A stretch of 64,000 nucleotides of DNA from Lithospermum erythrorhizon (Eukaryota > Streptophyta > Magnoliopsida > Boraginales > Boraginaceae), in NCBI GenBank assembly GCA_019722365.1, contig JADFUC010001895.1, positions 1-64,000 on the forward strand. The letters run 5' to 3'. This document shows, piece by piece, positions 1-11,177 of the stretch. Position numbers and translations under genes: made by a program. Each line of letters starts with the position of its first letter. Position 1 is the first letter of the stretch. The notes below the pieces were generated by a model. That model worked only from the letters and a program-made list of their open reading frames with translations. It was not told the DNA's origin and did not search any database.

Positions 1-544
1 CTCAAATGCTTCGTTCAGTTACGTATTTAACTCTTTAAAAAATAAAAATATTGTATTAATTAGAAATTTCTTGAAAAGAGTATAATTTTTATAGCGTTTT
101 TAGAATGATTCGAATTAAGCGTAAAAAATATCGAATGTTGAGAAATCGGTGTATCGTGTGTCCTTGGCGTCGTACTACTAGTAATGTTAAATCACAGTAT
201 TACATTATTTAATTACAACGTTATAAAAATTACATAATATGGGGTTAAATTAAAGTTATAACATACATGTAATACAATTAAACCAAACATGTATTCAAAG
301 TCAGTAATGAATCAATGTGAATGTGAATGGCTCTGGATTAGCATTTGAATGGTTTGAAACATTTTCAGGTGAGAGATTTTATGAATTTGAGATAGAGAAT
401 TTCCAATAGTTAGTACAATTCCTACTGGCATAGTGGCATGGGGTGTAACACATCAACATCCCACATCCTACCGTTAACATAAGTGGCATTAAAAGTTGTT
501 TCTTTGGTGTGATCTAGCAATTTATTTGGACCATATAATATATA
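1..544. other. AT-rich intergenic sequence
   Basis: No coding segment or RNA gene was recognised here. The short open frames are low-complexity and resemble no family I know. Confidence 0.5.
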
Positions 545-903
545 ATGACAACAAAACTATGGCCCCAAATGTTTTTGCTGTTTTTCTTCTTTTCTTCCTT
601 AACAGATTTGGTAATTCACTATTATCTTCTTTTATTTATCGTGCATCTATCATTGATTCATATATACCCATTAGCATTAAATTTACGAAGAAAATTGTAC
701 AATATCGCCGATTATCTATGTCAACCTCCCTCTTTATTCATGAATGATACAATATAATAATATTGAGTTGATACGGAATAATAATCATGTTCTAATATAC
801 AGATTTCTAAATTTTTTGAAAATTAATTTTCCATATTATTAATAACAAGATGACCGTGTTTTTATAACATAAAATATTATTGGATCAGATACATGTGATC
901 ATA
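545..903. repeat. Dispersed repeat, copy A, left part
   Basis: This stretch matches 29487-29842 over most of its length. Shared words include 'aaaactatggccc', 'aatgatacaatataataata' and 'ggatcagatacatgtgatc'. The match stops abruptly at about 903, where copia sequence begins, and resumes at 3368. The repeat unit is therefore about 540 bp without the insertion. Its class is unknown and no coding content is seen. Confidence 0.7.
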
Positions 904-904
904 T

Positions 905-3135
905 TTGTCCTGATTTAACACAGTTTTCTGCCTATCACACACTTTGCCTACTTCTGTGTATATCACCCATCCATGATGGTTTCGTATTCTAATATGCATA
1001 TTGGCATTGTTTCCATATCTCTAACCTTGTGCTAAAATGTTCTTCACATTCCCTACTTTCACATATAATCTCTTGTCTATCAATAAGCTCATTTTAGATA
1101 GCATTTAATGCATTTTGAGCTCATTCATATAGACATAGGGACCCTACAAGATCCTACACACAATGGTTTTAAGTATTTTCTGACTATTTTCTGACTGTCA
1201 GGTTTCAATATACTTGTAAAAGATTATAAGGTCTGATAATGCTCAGGAATTTTCAAACAAAACAACACTTGATTTCTATTCTGCTCATGGTCTTGTACAT
1301 CAAACATCTTGTATCCACACTCCTCAGCAAAATGGAGTAGTGGAACAAAGCTTTATGGACACTAGTTAGAAACTGCTAGGGCCTTGTTTTTCAGTCAATC
1401 ACCTATTCATTTTTGGAGAGAGTGTTTGCTCATTAACGGGTTTCCATTACCTAGTCTGCAACATAAATCACCTTTTGAGCTTCTTTTCAAATCAAAACCT
1501 GCTTATGATTATCTTAAATCTTTTGGTTGTTTGTGTTTTGTCAAAGCACCCAAACCTGGCTTACATAAGTTTGATGCTAGATCTTCTCCATGTGTGTTTA
1601 TTGGCTATCCTTTAAATAAGAAAGCATACAAGTTATATGATTTGCAGTCTAAGTCTATTGTCTATGCTATCAAAGATCCTAGGTGGGTTGTTGCTATGGA
1701 TAAGGAGCTTGAAGCTCTACAGGCTAATGGTACATGGGAATATCAAGCTTGCCTGCAGGAAGAAGGCCATCTCTTGTAAGTGGATATATAAGATCAAACA
1801 AAAGCTGATGGATCTGTGGGGAAAGGTTTAAAGGCTCGGTTGGTTTGCCAAGGGTTTACACAAAGGAGGGATTGACTATCATGAGACATTTTCTCCAGTT
1901 GTGAAAATGTCCATGAATGCATCATGGCAGTGGCACATAGTAATAGTGGACATTATTCCAGTTAGATGTGAATAATGCTTTTCTACATGTTGATTTACTT
2001 GAGGAAGTGTACATGAAGCCCCTGAGGGAGTGAAGGTTCTGATGGCACAGTTTGCAGACTTCGAAAATCACTATATGGCCTTAAACAAGCATCAAGACAA
2101 TGGTTTCAAAATTGAATCAAGCATTGTTGCCTCAAGGTTTCAAACAGTCTCAGAATGATTATTCACTATACTTGAAGCATACAGATAGGGAGTTGTGATA
2201 CTAGCTGTGTATGTAGACAAACATTGTAGTTACAGGTTCAGACCTTCAATCTATCACAGAGTTAAAAGCTTATCTGCACAATACTTTTAGCATCAAGGAC
2301 TTAGGAATTCTAAGCTACTTCCTAGGTTTTGAAATAGGCTATATTAATGGTGCTTTGGCTATGTCTCAGTGTAAGTTCACTGCAGAGTTGATTGCAGAAA
2401 GTGGTATTCTCCAGCTTCCTCCTCCTGCAAAGTCTACTATGACACCATTGCCTCTCGATTGCAAGTTGCTTCCTGATGAGGGTGACATTTTGCCAAATCC
2501 TGAGTATTATAGAAGTATGGTCGGCAAGCCGAATTTCCTTACCAACACCAGGCCAGACATCTCCTTCTCTGTGCAAACCTTGAGCCAGTTTCTGCAGCAT
2601 CCCAGAACATCACATTTACAGGCCTTGAGACATCTTCTGAATTATGTGCATCATACAATTGAACAAGGTCTTCTTATACAGGAGATCAACAGCGAACTCA
2701 AAGGTTTTCTTTGACTCTGATTGGGCTTCCTGTCCCTCCTCAAGGAGGTCTGTAACTGGTTACATTGTCACACTAGGCGGCTCTCCCATTTCCTGGAAAA
2801 GCAAGAAGCAATCCACAGTCTCAATGAACTCTGCCGAGGCTGAATACAGGGCCATGGCACAGGCTGCAGCTGAGGTGACTTGGCTGGTGCGCTTGCTTAC
2901 TGAACTTGGCGTGCAAAATCTCCAACCTGTGAAGCTTCATTGTGATAACATGTCCGCACTACACATAGCTCAGAATCCAGTCTTTCATGAGCGGACGAAA
3001 CATATTGACATCGATTGCCATTTTACAAGAGCTAAGGTGCTTGAGGGATTGTTGGAGCTTGTTCATTTGCCAACCACAGAGCAGGTTGCTGACATTTTGA
3101 CAAAGGTGCTACCACCTCCACTCACACTTGGTTAG
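905..3135 (+). pseudogene. Copia pol remnant (integrase, RT, RNase H)
   Basis: From about 910 the translation resembles the pre-integrase tail, with a 'YNLLSINKL'-like end. At about 1225-1365 it reads [11 protein letters not shown]...[11 protein letters not shown], the integrase core with its D,D-35-E signature region. The frame open at 1384-1660 continues the integrase C-terminus (SFGCLCFVKAP, FIGYP). RT starts near 1670 (DPRWVVAMDKELEALQANGT) and continues in other frames; its active-site region near 2205 reads YVDK rather than YVDD. The frames open at 2355-2714 and 2644-3135 cover the end of RT and RNase H (SDWASCPSSRRSVTGYIV, NSAEAEYRAMA, HCDNMSALHIAQNP). Frame changes occur around 1780, 1860, 2040 and 2700. 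Confidence 0.85.
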
Positions 3136-3145
3136 TCAAATATTT

Positions 3146-3350
3146 TGTTGTGAGAGTTAGTTGTGATTAGTTGTAGATGAAGGGCTCAGATTATGCTACG
3201 TGTCCCTTAGTGGATGAGGAGTGTATAAATAGAAACTCCACTCACACTTGTAACAACCAATCATTATGAAATAAAAGCAAAAAGGTTTCCCTCCATTTTT
3301 CTCTCTAATCTTCTACGTTATGAATTCTAATATTTCTCTTCCCAGGTTCA
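3146..3350 (+). repeat. Probable 3' LTR of the copia remnant
   Basis: It begins TGTTGTGAG just after the RNase H end and terminates near TTCA. It carries a TATA-like 'tataaatag' at about 3223 and an 'aataaaag' polyadenylation-like signal near 3270. It is short for a copia LTR, and without a 5' LTR the limits are estimates. A 15-bp word ending 'cactcacacttg' occurs at 3116-3130 in the pol end and again at 3236-3250 in the LTR. Confidence 0.55.
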
Positions 3351-3367
3351 TCATTTTTTAAATCAAC

Positions 3368-3545
3368 ACAAGATCATATCTAGCTCCTTCCCACACACTA
3401 ATATTTTGAATTATTAGAGCATTTGGTTTTAAATTTAAGCATCGTTCGTAAATATCTTTAAATAATTTGTATGTAGCTATATTAGTTTTGGACTTTTGGT
3501 CACATATGATACAATGTTTTTTAATAGTGCGTGGAGCAAGGACTG
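3368..3545. repeat. Dispersed repeat, copy A, right part
   Basis: It matches 30868-31130, from 'agatcatatctagct' through 'taaatatctttaaataattt' to 'tttttaatagtgcg'. The second copy carries an extra AT-rich segment of about 90 bp near its left end. Together with 545-903 this is one repeat split by the copia insertion. Confidence 0.7.
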
Positions 3546-3757
3546 CCCATATCAACAATTATTTCAACAGCTGACTATTTCTTTATTGACTTAAGGACAA
3601 CCAATGGATGAGGATAAGACCATCCACACTAATAATTACATCCAAATAAAAGCATAATTATATCTTATCCTCTCCTTACTTTTCAGTCAATTCTTTCATT
3701 TTAGAATGTGAGAAACCAATAATAATGTTTCTTTTATGATAACTTATTTTAAAAGGG

Positions 3758-3765
3758 TATAAATA
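3758..3765 (+). promoter_or_regulatory. TATA box upstream of the OXS3-like gene
   Basis: TATAAATA lies about 190 bp before the start codon, followed by a pyrimidine-rich leader. Position and form fit a plant core promoter. The transcription start, near 3790, is inferred. Confidence 0.5.
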
Positions 3766-3955
3766 CTATTAGTATTATTGTAGACACATTCTATTGCCCT
3801 TTGTTTGGAATCACCTCTCTCTATTTGCTTCCATTGATCTTGAATCTTGATCACCCTCAATTTCATTCTAGAAGTTTCATTTTCATAGCATCTTTGCCCA
3901 TATTTTTTTTTTGGTTTTCTCATTTTGCTTGTCTATTTTGTGTTCTTGATAAGCC

Positions 3956-4791
3956 ATGTTAGGAGGACTTCAAAATCCTGGAGGATACATGGATGGACTT
4001 TCATGCATCTCTATGGTGGAGCCAGAGAGATATGTTCATGATGAAAAGAGGTTGATGGTTGAAGAGAAGATGATGGCTAAGGAGAAAACTACTACATTCA
4101 AGAATTGTAATAAAACAACTTCATGCAGTTCTTCATCAGCATCTTCAATAGGAAAAAATAGTGATATTTCTGGTATTTCATTGGATAATAATAATGTTTC
4201 AAAGGATATAGAGGAGGAGGTCCAAAGCTCTTACAAAAGCCCCCTAGATGCTATGCAGGGCTTGGAGGATGTTCTGCCAATAAGGTAGTTTGTTCTTTTT
4301 CAATTTATTAATATAATATTTAGTATCATCATAAATCAATTTCATAAGACATTGTATAATATCTTAGAGGGGCATTAGTCTTGAAACATTGATAGACATA
4401 AGACATCCTTTGGTTTTTATACTCAATTCTACATTTTGAGTATGGATTTATTTTCTATGATTGTTTGAATCTTTTCGAAATTGCATTAAAATTAACATAG
4501 CCGAGTTTTACTCATATCGAATTCGATTTCAATCACATGCCTCGAACATACATTTAAGATGTCATGCAAGAAAGTCCTTAGTGATAAGCATTTTGTGACC
4601 ATCTTATTTGCAGAAAAGGAATTTCAAGTTTCTACAATGGCAAATCAAAATCTTTCACAAGTTTGGCAGACGCTGCATCCAGCAAGGAATTGACAAAACC
4701 AGAGAGCGCGTACGCTAAGAGGCGAAGAAATCTGCTAGCTTACACAATCACAAAACAATTCAAGTCTCAAAAAGTAGCAATGGTGTTATAG
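3956..4791 (+). CDS. OXS3-like: OXIDATIVE STRESS 3-like protein
   Basis: Two exons, 3956-4284 and 4614-4791, encode 168 residues. The donor is AAG|GTAG and the acceptor TTGCAG|A, and the intron splits an Arg codon. The N-terminal 100 residues are acidic and low-complexity with a Ser run at about 55-64. The conserved OXS3-family block spans residues about 106-148: LPIRKGISSFYNGKSKSFTS, then a KPE..YAKRRR basic stretch. Arabidopsis OXS3 and its paralogues are nuclear proteins that raise tolerance to heavy metals and oxidants; that role is inferred by family. Reading through the donor would stop immediately at 4286, which supports the splice. The C-terminal basic patch may be a nuclear signal. 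The member within the family is not resolved. Confidence 0.85.
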
Positions 4792-5863
4792 CAAAGACCC
4801 CCAACGCCACTCAGAAATTCGTGGCCTTGGCTGTTGCCATGATAGCCTCACAGGAAGTAGTAGTAGTGACAGTTTACATTTTGAATATAGTAAACTCAGG
4901 ATCTCCTCACCCTCGAGTTGTTATGTCCATCATGAGTTAGGTTACTTCAAACAGATTGTTCAGCACCACCACGAGAGAGCTAAACCCAGAGGTCCCTATT
5001 CCCATGCTGATTTGCACGAGATGCCTCGGGAACTATCATTACACCAATCCGAATGACAGAAACCGGTCCACATTGAAGAGAAAAACAGACGGGCATTGTT
5101 CATCTAACTAGATGTCCACAATTATGACAAACAAGTATTTAATCAGTGCCAACAACAATGAATTTTAAGTCTTCTGAATGTTTCAACAACTAATATTTGT
5201 ATGCCCTGTAAACATGTAGGCATCCTCTCTAATTATTGCTAATGTCATGTACTAATATGTCTAGTAGACTTTTTTTATTCAAATGATTAAATTTGAAAAA
5301 CAGAAATGGATACCGTGGACGTTATAACTTATATGGTAATATCGACATACACTCTAGCTATTTGAATCAAATTAATTTAAAGTCGGACTAAAAGCACACT
5401 AAACAGTAACAAAAAGCTGCAAAATAGCTATTTGCTAAATAATTACTCCAAACACTACACTTCAAAGGGGAAGGGCTACATTTTGTTACTGTTTTAGGTG
5501 TCATATAACAGCCGTGATTAATTTCAGACCTTAATTTTCAAAATAATTCAATGAGCAAATATCAAGATTGTGGATATTGGAGGTAAAATCGTCAAAAAGA
5601 AATGAAACTTGATGAACATTGGGAGTAAAATCGTCAAAAAATTAAAAATTCGATGGACATTGAGGGTAACTGTAACATCTCCATTTTATAATCGATTAGG
5701 GCTATCCTAATAATTTTGGATATTTTCATGAGTTTCAGTCAGTACTTGCGATGACAATTACAATGATCCAATTTAGAAAAGAAAAAACATCTGAGTTACA
5801 TTAGCTAAAGAACAGTGCTTACCTTATCTTCCTTATTTGATTTCTTGGTAACAAAAGTTGAAG
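4792..5863. other. 3' UTR of the OXS3-like gene and intergenic sequence
   Basis: The first few hundred bases are probably 3' UTR. No coding sequence was recognised. A short tandem motif occupies 5574-5670. Confidence 0.5.
5574..5670. repeat. Imperfect tandem repeat, unit about 45 bp
   Basis: The word 'gtaaaatcgtcaaaaa' occurs twice, at about 5583 and 5626. Both copies are preceded by variants of 'gatgaacattggg', and a third partial copy 'gatggacattgagggtaa' follows. Confidence 0.65.
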
Positions 5864-8334
5864 ATGAAGTTCAGTTCCTCCCCCCATCAAAATGCTAACA
5901 ATAATCATAATAATCCCAACAATGAATCAACAAAACCAGCACCAAATTGTCTAATAGTATTACCATTTTTATCTTCTCCTCCATTTAATAGTTTCATTAA
6001 ACAATCAGCAAATGTTGCAAACATACCAAGTTTCCAGCTGCTTACTTGTGCAACAACTCAAGCATTTACCAATTTCCAAAGCTTTATTGCCTCTTTTACT
6101 CATAAATGGCTTAAGGAAATCAACTTCTTAGCTTCAAGAAATCCCATTATTCAAGCAATTTCACAGGTACCTATAATTTCCACATTTTTTATTGAAACTT
6201 TGCTGTATATTTTTGGAGTTCTTGATAAAAATCCATCCTTTTTAGGGAGAACTATTTTTTTTAAACAATTTTTACATATTTGGTTGAAGCTTTGTTGTTA
6301 CATTTTTACAGTTCTTGATAAAAATTCATGCTTTGTTGTGAGTACTATTTTGTTTTATACAATTTCCATATTTTTTGGTTGAAACTTTGTTGTCTTTGTA
6401 GGAGCGGAATCAGGATATTATTATATAAATGAAGAAAAATATACGAATTTAGTGGCGAACAACTTAATTTTTTAATAAATGAATGGTAAAAATTGAATTT
6501 TCAGAATTTTGTCGCCCCCCCAGTTCCTCCACTGCTTTGTAGTGAGTACTATTTTTTTAATAAAATTTCCACATTGTTGGGTTGAACCATTGTTGGCACA
6601 TTTTTACAGTGATAAAAAAATCATGTGCTTTTAGTGAGTACTATTTTATATAATGTAAGCGTACACTTTTTAATGAATTTTAGATAAAGAGAGAAAGTGG
6701 TCTCTGTATATGCTACGGAGTATTGATTTAGCTGTTTCTGTCTTGAAGGTTGTTGCTTTACTACTTTATGTCTGAAACTTTTATAGGTTTCTATGTTTCT
6801 CTGATTTTGGAAATGGTGGTATTGGAGATTTGGAGTAAGTAGAAGTCTTTCACTAATTAAGAATAATGGGCAAGGAATTAATTTGTCAAGAATCAAAATT
6901 TAGTGATTGGAATGCAATTTAGGATTTAGTGATATATACTTTGACATCTCTTCAGACTTATGATCACTAGAACTTTCTTGAATTGTTTAGAACAATGCAG
7001 AGTAGTCTAATGCGGATGCTAGATGATCGTTTCATCATTGGAAGAAATGCAACTATCCAAACACTCAAACTACTGTCATACAGTTGGTAAATGGACTGTT
7101 TGTTCATGGTAGATCCGGTGAGCTACATAGATCAACTAACGAAGGTTTAGATATAATCATGCAATAATTTAATACTCTTGATAATGATATTGGTATTATT
7201 ATGAGATGATTAGACTCCAATGGTTATTAACATGTGAATTTATGCCAATTTTGGCTTGGTCGACTTCTGAAAGATGCATGGAGCCAAACAGAACAGCTGC
7301 AACTCGTTTATTTTGAAGTTTGACTTCCTGAAAGCACCATGTTAATATATAATTTACTTGTAATAAAAGAGAATAGCTCTGGATCTTTTAAGAACTTTTG
7401 CCAATTGCAACTTATATGAGTTTACTCCAGAGATCATTCGAGAAGCACAAGAGTTTGGATTTGTCCCATCATAATTTTGCCGCCATCTTGCCGGGCGATT
7501 CTGTAGCTGGGATTGTTGCTGCTAATGGAATTCTGAATTTTTTGAATATATATAACTCACTGTTGGTTGTCAGGCTTGTTCTTACCTGGTTTCCTAGTGC
7601 TCCTCCAGCCATTGTTAGTCCCCTAAGGTACATTTCCTCTTCTGTTTTTTTCTTAATGCCTTATGCGTGAGACTCATCTTCCAGTCCGAGACAAAGGATA
7701 ATGTTTATGTACTTGATAATTTTCCATTTGTCCCTTATTCCCTTCCCCCTCATATGAAACAAGTGGTAAGTAAGATTAACAGACTGAGCCCATGAGAAAA
7801 TTGTCCACCATAATGTTATTTATGAAGTGGTTGAAAGACGAAGAATGAGTAATTATATACTATATATGATATGCGAGAATGCGTCAATGGAGCAAATAAA
7901 GACTGGAGGTCTGCTAATTATGTCATTTGGCAATAGAGGCGATAAACAGATTAGTGACTAGCAGTATTAAAATTGCTGGGGAGGGCCAGAGGGGTTGAGA
8001 GTTCAAGAAAGATGTGTAATGGATGTAGAACATTCTGAACATATATGCTCTTTTAGGATCAACATCATATTTTTTTTTACTGAATTTAAAGATGGCAACA
8101 CTCTTAACATTGTTATACTTTCTTGTCAGCACTTTATGTGACCCATACTTGAACATATTCCGAGGGATTATTCCACCACTAGGAGGCACTTTGGATCTTT
8201 CACCCATATTGGCATTCCTCGTTCTAAATGCCTTTACTAGTGCTGCAACTGCATTGCCTGCTGAACTTCCATCTGTTGGAGAACATACAGATGGTCCCTT
8301 ACAAACTCCAGGAACTCGTGCTACAAGCACATAA
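5864..8334 (+). CDS. YLMG: YlmG homologue, YGGT-family plastid membrane protein
   Basis: Three exons, 5864-6166, 7431-7627 and 8130-8334, give 234 residues with consistent phases (0, then 2). The first in-frame ATG is at 5864; the codon two triplets upstream is TTG and was not used. Residues 1-100 look like a plastid transit region, rich in Ser, Asn and Thr with few acids. The YGGT domain is about 116-212. It contains PGDSVAGIVAANG, a first membrane helix through NIYNSLLVVRLVLTWF, the conserved SPLSTLCDPYLNIFRG turn, and a second helix LSPILAFLVLNAF. Plant YLMG proteins sit in plastid membranes and affect nucleoid distribution and thylakoid biogenesis (family knowledge). The choice among YLMG1 and YLMG2 types is open. 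A small exon inside the 1.26-kb first intron cannot be excluded. Confidence 0.9.
6170..6660. repeat. Tandem repeat array in YLMG intron 1
   Basis: About four diverged units of roughly 94 bp start near 6176, 6269, 6363 and 6567. Each has 'tttccacattttttggttgaaactttgttg' variants followed by 'agttcttgataaaaat' and 'gagtactatttt'. The third unit is interrupted at about 6400-6540. Confidence 0.65.
6400..6537. mobile_element. Small MITE-like insert inside the intronic repeat array
   Basis: The segment runs from 'aggagcggaatcagg' to 'cagttcctccactgctt'. Its ends are loosely inverse-complementary and it splits a tandem unit. A similarly ended segment lies at 46208-46383, which suggests a family. 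The class is not determined. Confidence 0.4.
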
Positions 8335-9090
8335 AATGGATTAAAAGGGTGGCTGCAACACAAAGAGATCTTTCCGGAGGAGAATTAATACTTATTCTCA
8401 TCTACAACTCTATTCTTCAGAATTTCAATGGGTATCTTTGTGCAAAATCATTGAATTTGTGATCCTAGATGTACACTTTTTTGGTATATGCTGAAGTTAT
8501 ATCTATGTAAACATGTACCAAACATCATGGCTGCCCAGTTCTATTAGGAAGGGTAATGATTATATTGAGAATCAAAGTGTTGCTTCATAGAATTCACTAA
8601 GGTTATTTGTATAGTCAAATTATATTGCTAGTACTGTAATCTTTGTTGATTTCTCTCCCTTTTTTGCATTTTCGCCAAAATATTCATGGATCAAAAGTTT
8701 GCAGAGTACTTTTGGCTCCTAACATATCTTATGGTGGCAGAATCAGATTCCAGAGCCACTACTAGAAGTCTAGCACCAACATTACGTTTCCAATTCCATC
8801 AACAGAACCAAGCTTCTAGGACCTAGTGTATGATACATTCTTCAAACCTTTAAACACCAAACAAGAATATAATCACCTGTCAAAATATTCCAAACGCTGG
8901 CGATAATGGCCTGCTTTTACATGCTTTTCTCCTATCTAGTTTCTACCTCAAAGCAACACTTTAAGAAAAGGAACACTTTATTTCCATCAAACCAACTGTT
9001 AAAGAACCATTAAGGTCGCCGAATAGCACTGGCAACGATGCTCAACCATTAAGGAACCTTTGTATATGATTTCTAAAATAAGTTCTTCAA
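8335..9090. other. YLMG 3' UTR and intergenic sequence
   Basis: The first 250 bp are probably 3' UTR. No further coding, RNA or repeat feature was recognised before the next start codon. Confidence 0.5.
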
Positions 9091-9339
9091 ATGGAGCAAG
9101 AATCAGCAAGATGGAGAAGGAAGAGCAGCATGCCATCTTACGATCCTCGGGTTGTTTCCATCGTTCTGGGACTTCTTGCCGTAGTCTCACCTCTGTTCAT
9201 CAACCATATGTCGACGACTGATGAAGACCTTGAGGAAGAATCCACAAGCCTCTCTTCTTTTCTGCCCCTGTTGTTGCTAGTGCTGATTGTAGCCGTTAGC
9301 ATCTCCGGTTTCGTCGACAAGGGATCCGACAACGTTTGA
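9091..9339 (+). CDS. Small two-helix membrane protein, unknown function
   Basis: A single uninterrupted frame of 82 residues from ATG to TGA. Two hydrophobic stretches, residues about 21-38 (VVSIVLGLLAVVSPLFI) and 56-73 (SSFLPLLLLVLIVAVSIS), are separated by an acidic loop, TTDEDLEEES. A basic N-terminal end suggests both termini on the same side. Codon use looks like neighbouring plant exons, and the frame ends shortly before a plausible 3' UTR. I recognise no named family. It could be a short integral protein of the endomembrane system or an organelle. It may also be the last exon of a longer gene, though no upstream exon was found. Confidence 0.6.
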   Translation: MEQESARWRRKSSMPSYDPRVVSIVLGLLAVVSPLFINHMSTTDEDLEEESTSLSSFLPLLLLVLIVAVSISGFVDKGSDNV

Positions 9340-11177
9340 TCACACTGGATACACAGGTTCTTCTATTGGGATTCTGACAATCTGATAATTGGTTTTGATA
9401 AAGCTTTTGGCTAAAATAAGAGAAACAACAACACTGGCCTTTGTAACTTCACATCTTGTTTCTTCAGCTATAGGGGAATAAATGGAGTTTATTGCAACAT
9501 TGTATTTCTATTTTATCTTTTTGTTAAGATTAAGATCATGACGTGTTTCATTTTTTCCTTTTAAATTAACATTTAGAAGCAGAGAGCCTTGTCGTCACTG
9601 CTGATGAAATGTAAATATGTAAAAAGCCTGTCATAAGAATCTAGGGCCTTGCTATGTCTTTGAGGCTTGGCTTGTATGCATATTTATAACACAGAATATC
9701 GCATAAAGTGTATAATATAAGATCGAACACGCCGTATATTCTTTGAGACTTCAAAGATATGCATATTTTTCTTTCTCCTTTGTTTGCAACACTCCGTCCA
9801 ATCAATGTATGATCGAATGCAAATTCAAACTTGAGCAGAATTGCTTTCTCAATAGATAGATCAGATGTAATATGAATACTTGCTTTCTCTACTTAATTTT
9901 ATTATCACTGAAAAGCCTAAATATATCTTTCATTTCAAGCTTTTTTCGTTTGTCGTTTTGACTAGATTTTTGTTTAGAAATAATTGTCGTTCTAACATAA
10001 TTAATTGTCTTACATGTTCTGATGTAATTTTTTAATTTAAATTACTATCAAAGTAGATGACCTAATTTTAATTAAATATTGTCTATTTTAATTGCAATGT
10101 ACTTTTATCTATTTTTCCCTTAATTTAACGGTGGGAATGTTTACTCTAATTTTCTCTAGATCCACCTACTTATTTCTTTCTTGATATAAAGATATCGAGT
10201 AGCTAAATATTTGTTCCTTCCTATTAAAATTTGTAAATTTTGTATGTTAGTTTCATGTATATAGTGTGTTTGAATTAAGGTAAACTTATTATCAGAACCT
10301 ATTTTGAAATATTAAGTTCATCTGTTTGAAAGATGATGGAGATTGATAATTGAAGCCAATATTGTACTTTCAAGAAGTATGAAAAGAACAAATTAACCGA
10401 TACAACAATTAATTCATGAAGTAAATTTAAAACTAATTACACGGAATTAAATATTTATACAATCTTATTTCACATACCATTAGTATATTGATTGCATTTC
10501 TTTTAGAATTTCGTTTATTTTAAACATGTAAATCTACTCTATCATATAAATTGAGTCTAAATCAAAACGACTATTTAATTGCCATCCGTTATAGATTAAT
10601 GATAAAAAAAATAGAATTTTACAAACAATTTAATATAATCTTAATATTAAGATACTCATAATTTTTCAAATTGAGTAATATCTTAAATTAGTTATTAATA
10701 GTCTAAGCTCTAAGCGCACTAACAAGTCAGTTTAATTTGTATGACATATTAAGTCAATTCCGTGTAAGGTATTGTTAGTGTATAAAAATTAATTCAGTAT
10801 TCATTGTCAATAGAGCCAGAAACATCTTTAACGTTGGTAGTAACGGTTCGAGGGCGATGATAGATTTTACCGAAGAGAAGTATATTTAAACTTTTATGAA
10901 GAAATCGTGTGAGATATGATTTGGTTAAAAGTAAAAAATGAATTCTTGGGTATTAAAGTAGGAAGATTAGCATGTAAAAATAAAGAAGGAAGAAGGCGGA
11001 ATCGTTGAATATTTTACAAGATGGGAAGTTTGTTTATAGAAGTTATTTTCGCTAAAGCTTTGTTTGTCATACAGTATATAAAGGCAATGTAGACTGTAAA
11101 GACCAATGGCCAAAACAGAGAATTGTGCATTGTATTTTGTGAGTTCAAGGATCTTTGAAAGTTTATATTTTATTGTA
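9340..11177. other. AT-rich intergenic sequence
   Basis: The first few hundred bases are probably the 3' UTR of the small gene. The rest is AT-rich with no recognised coding segment. First exons of the ankyrin S-acyltransferase gene would be expected here or just upstream but were not identified. Confidence 0.45.

Larger units (their letters stand above)
905..3350 (+). mobile_element. Ty1/copia retrotransposon, 5'-truncated and decayed
   Basis: Successive frames read as copia polyprotein pieces in the normal order: the end of the gag-pre-integrase region, integrase, reverse transcriptase, RNase H, then a 3' LTR. No 5' LTR or gag was found. The left end lies directly against the interrupted repeat at about 904, so the 5' part was lost. 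The insertion sits in dispersed repeat copy A, whose right half resumes at 3368. Many stops and frameshifts mean it cannot be autonomous. Confidence 0.85.

Noticed and set aside
2322..2600. Minus-strand open frame opposite the copia RT
   Set aside because: It is antisense to well-supported RT sequence and matches nothing known.
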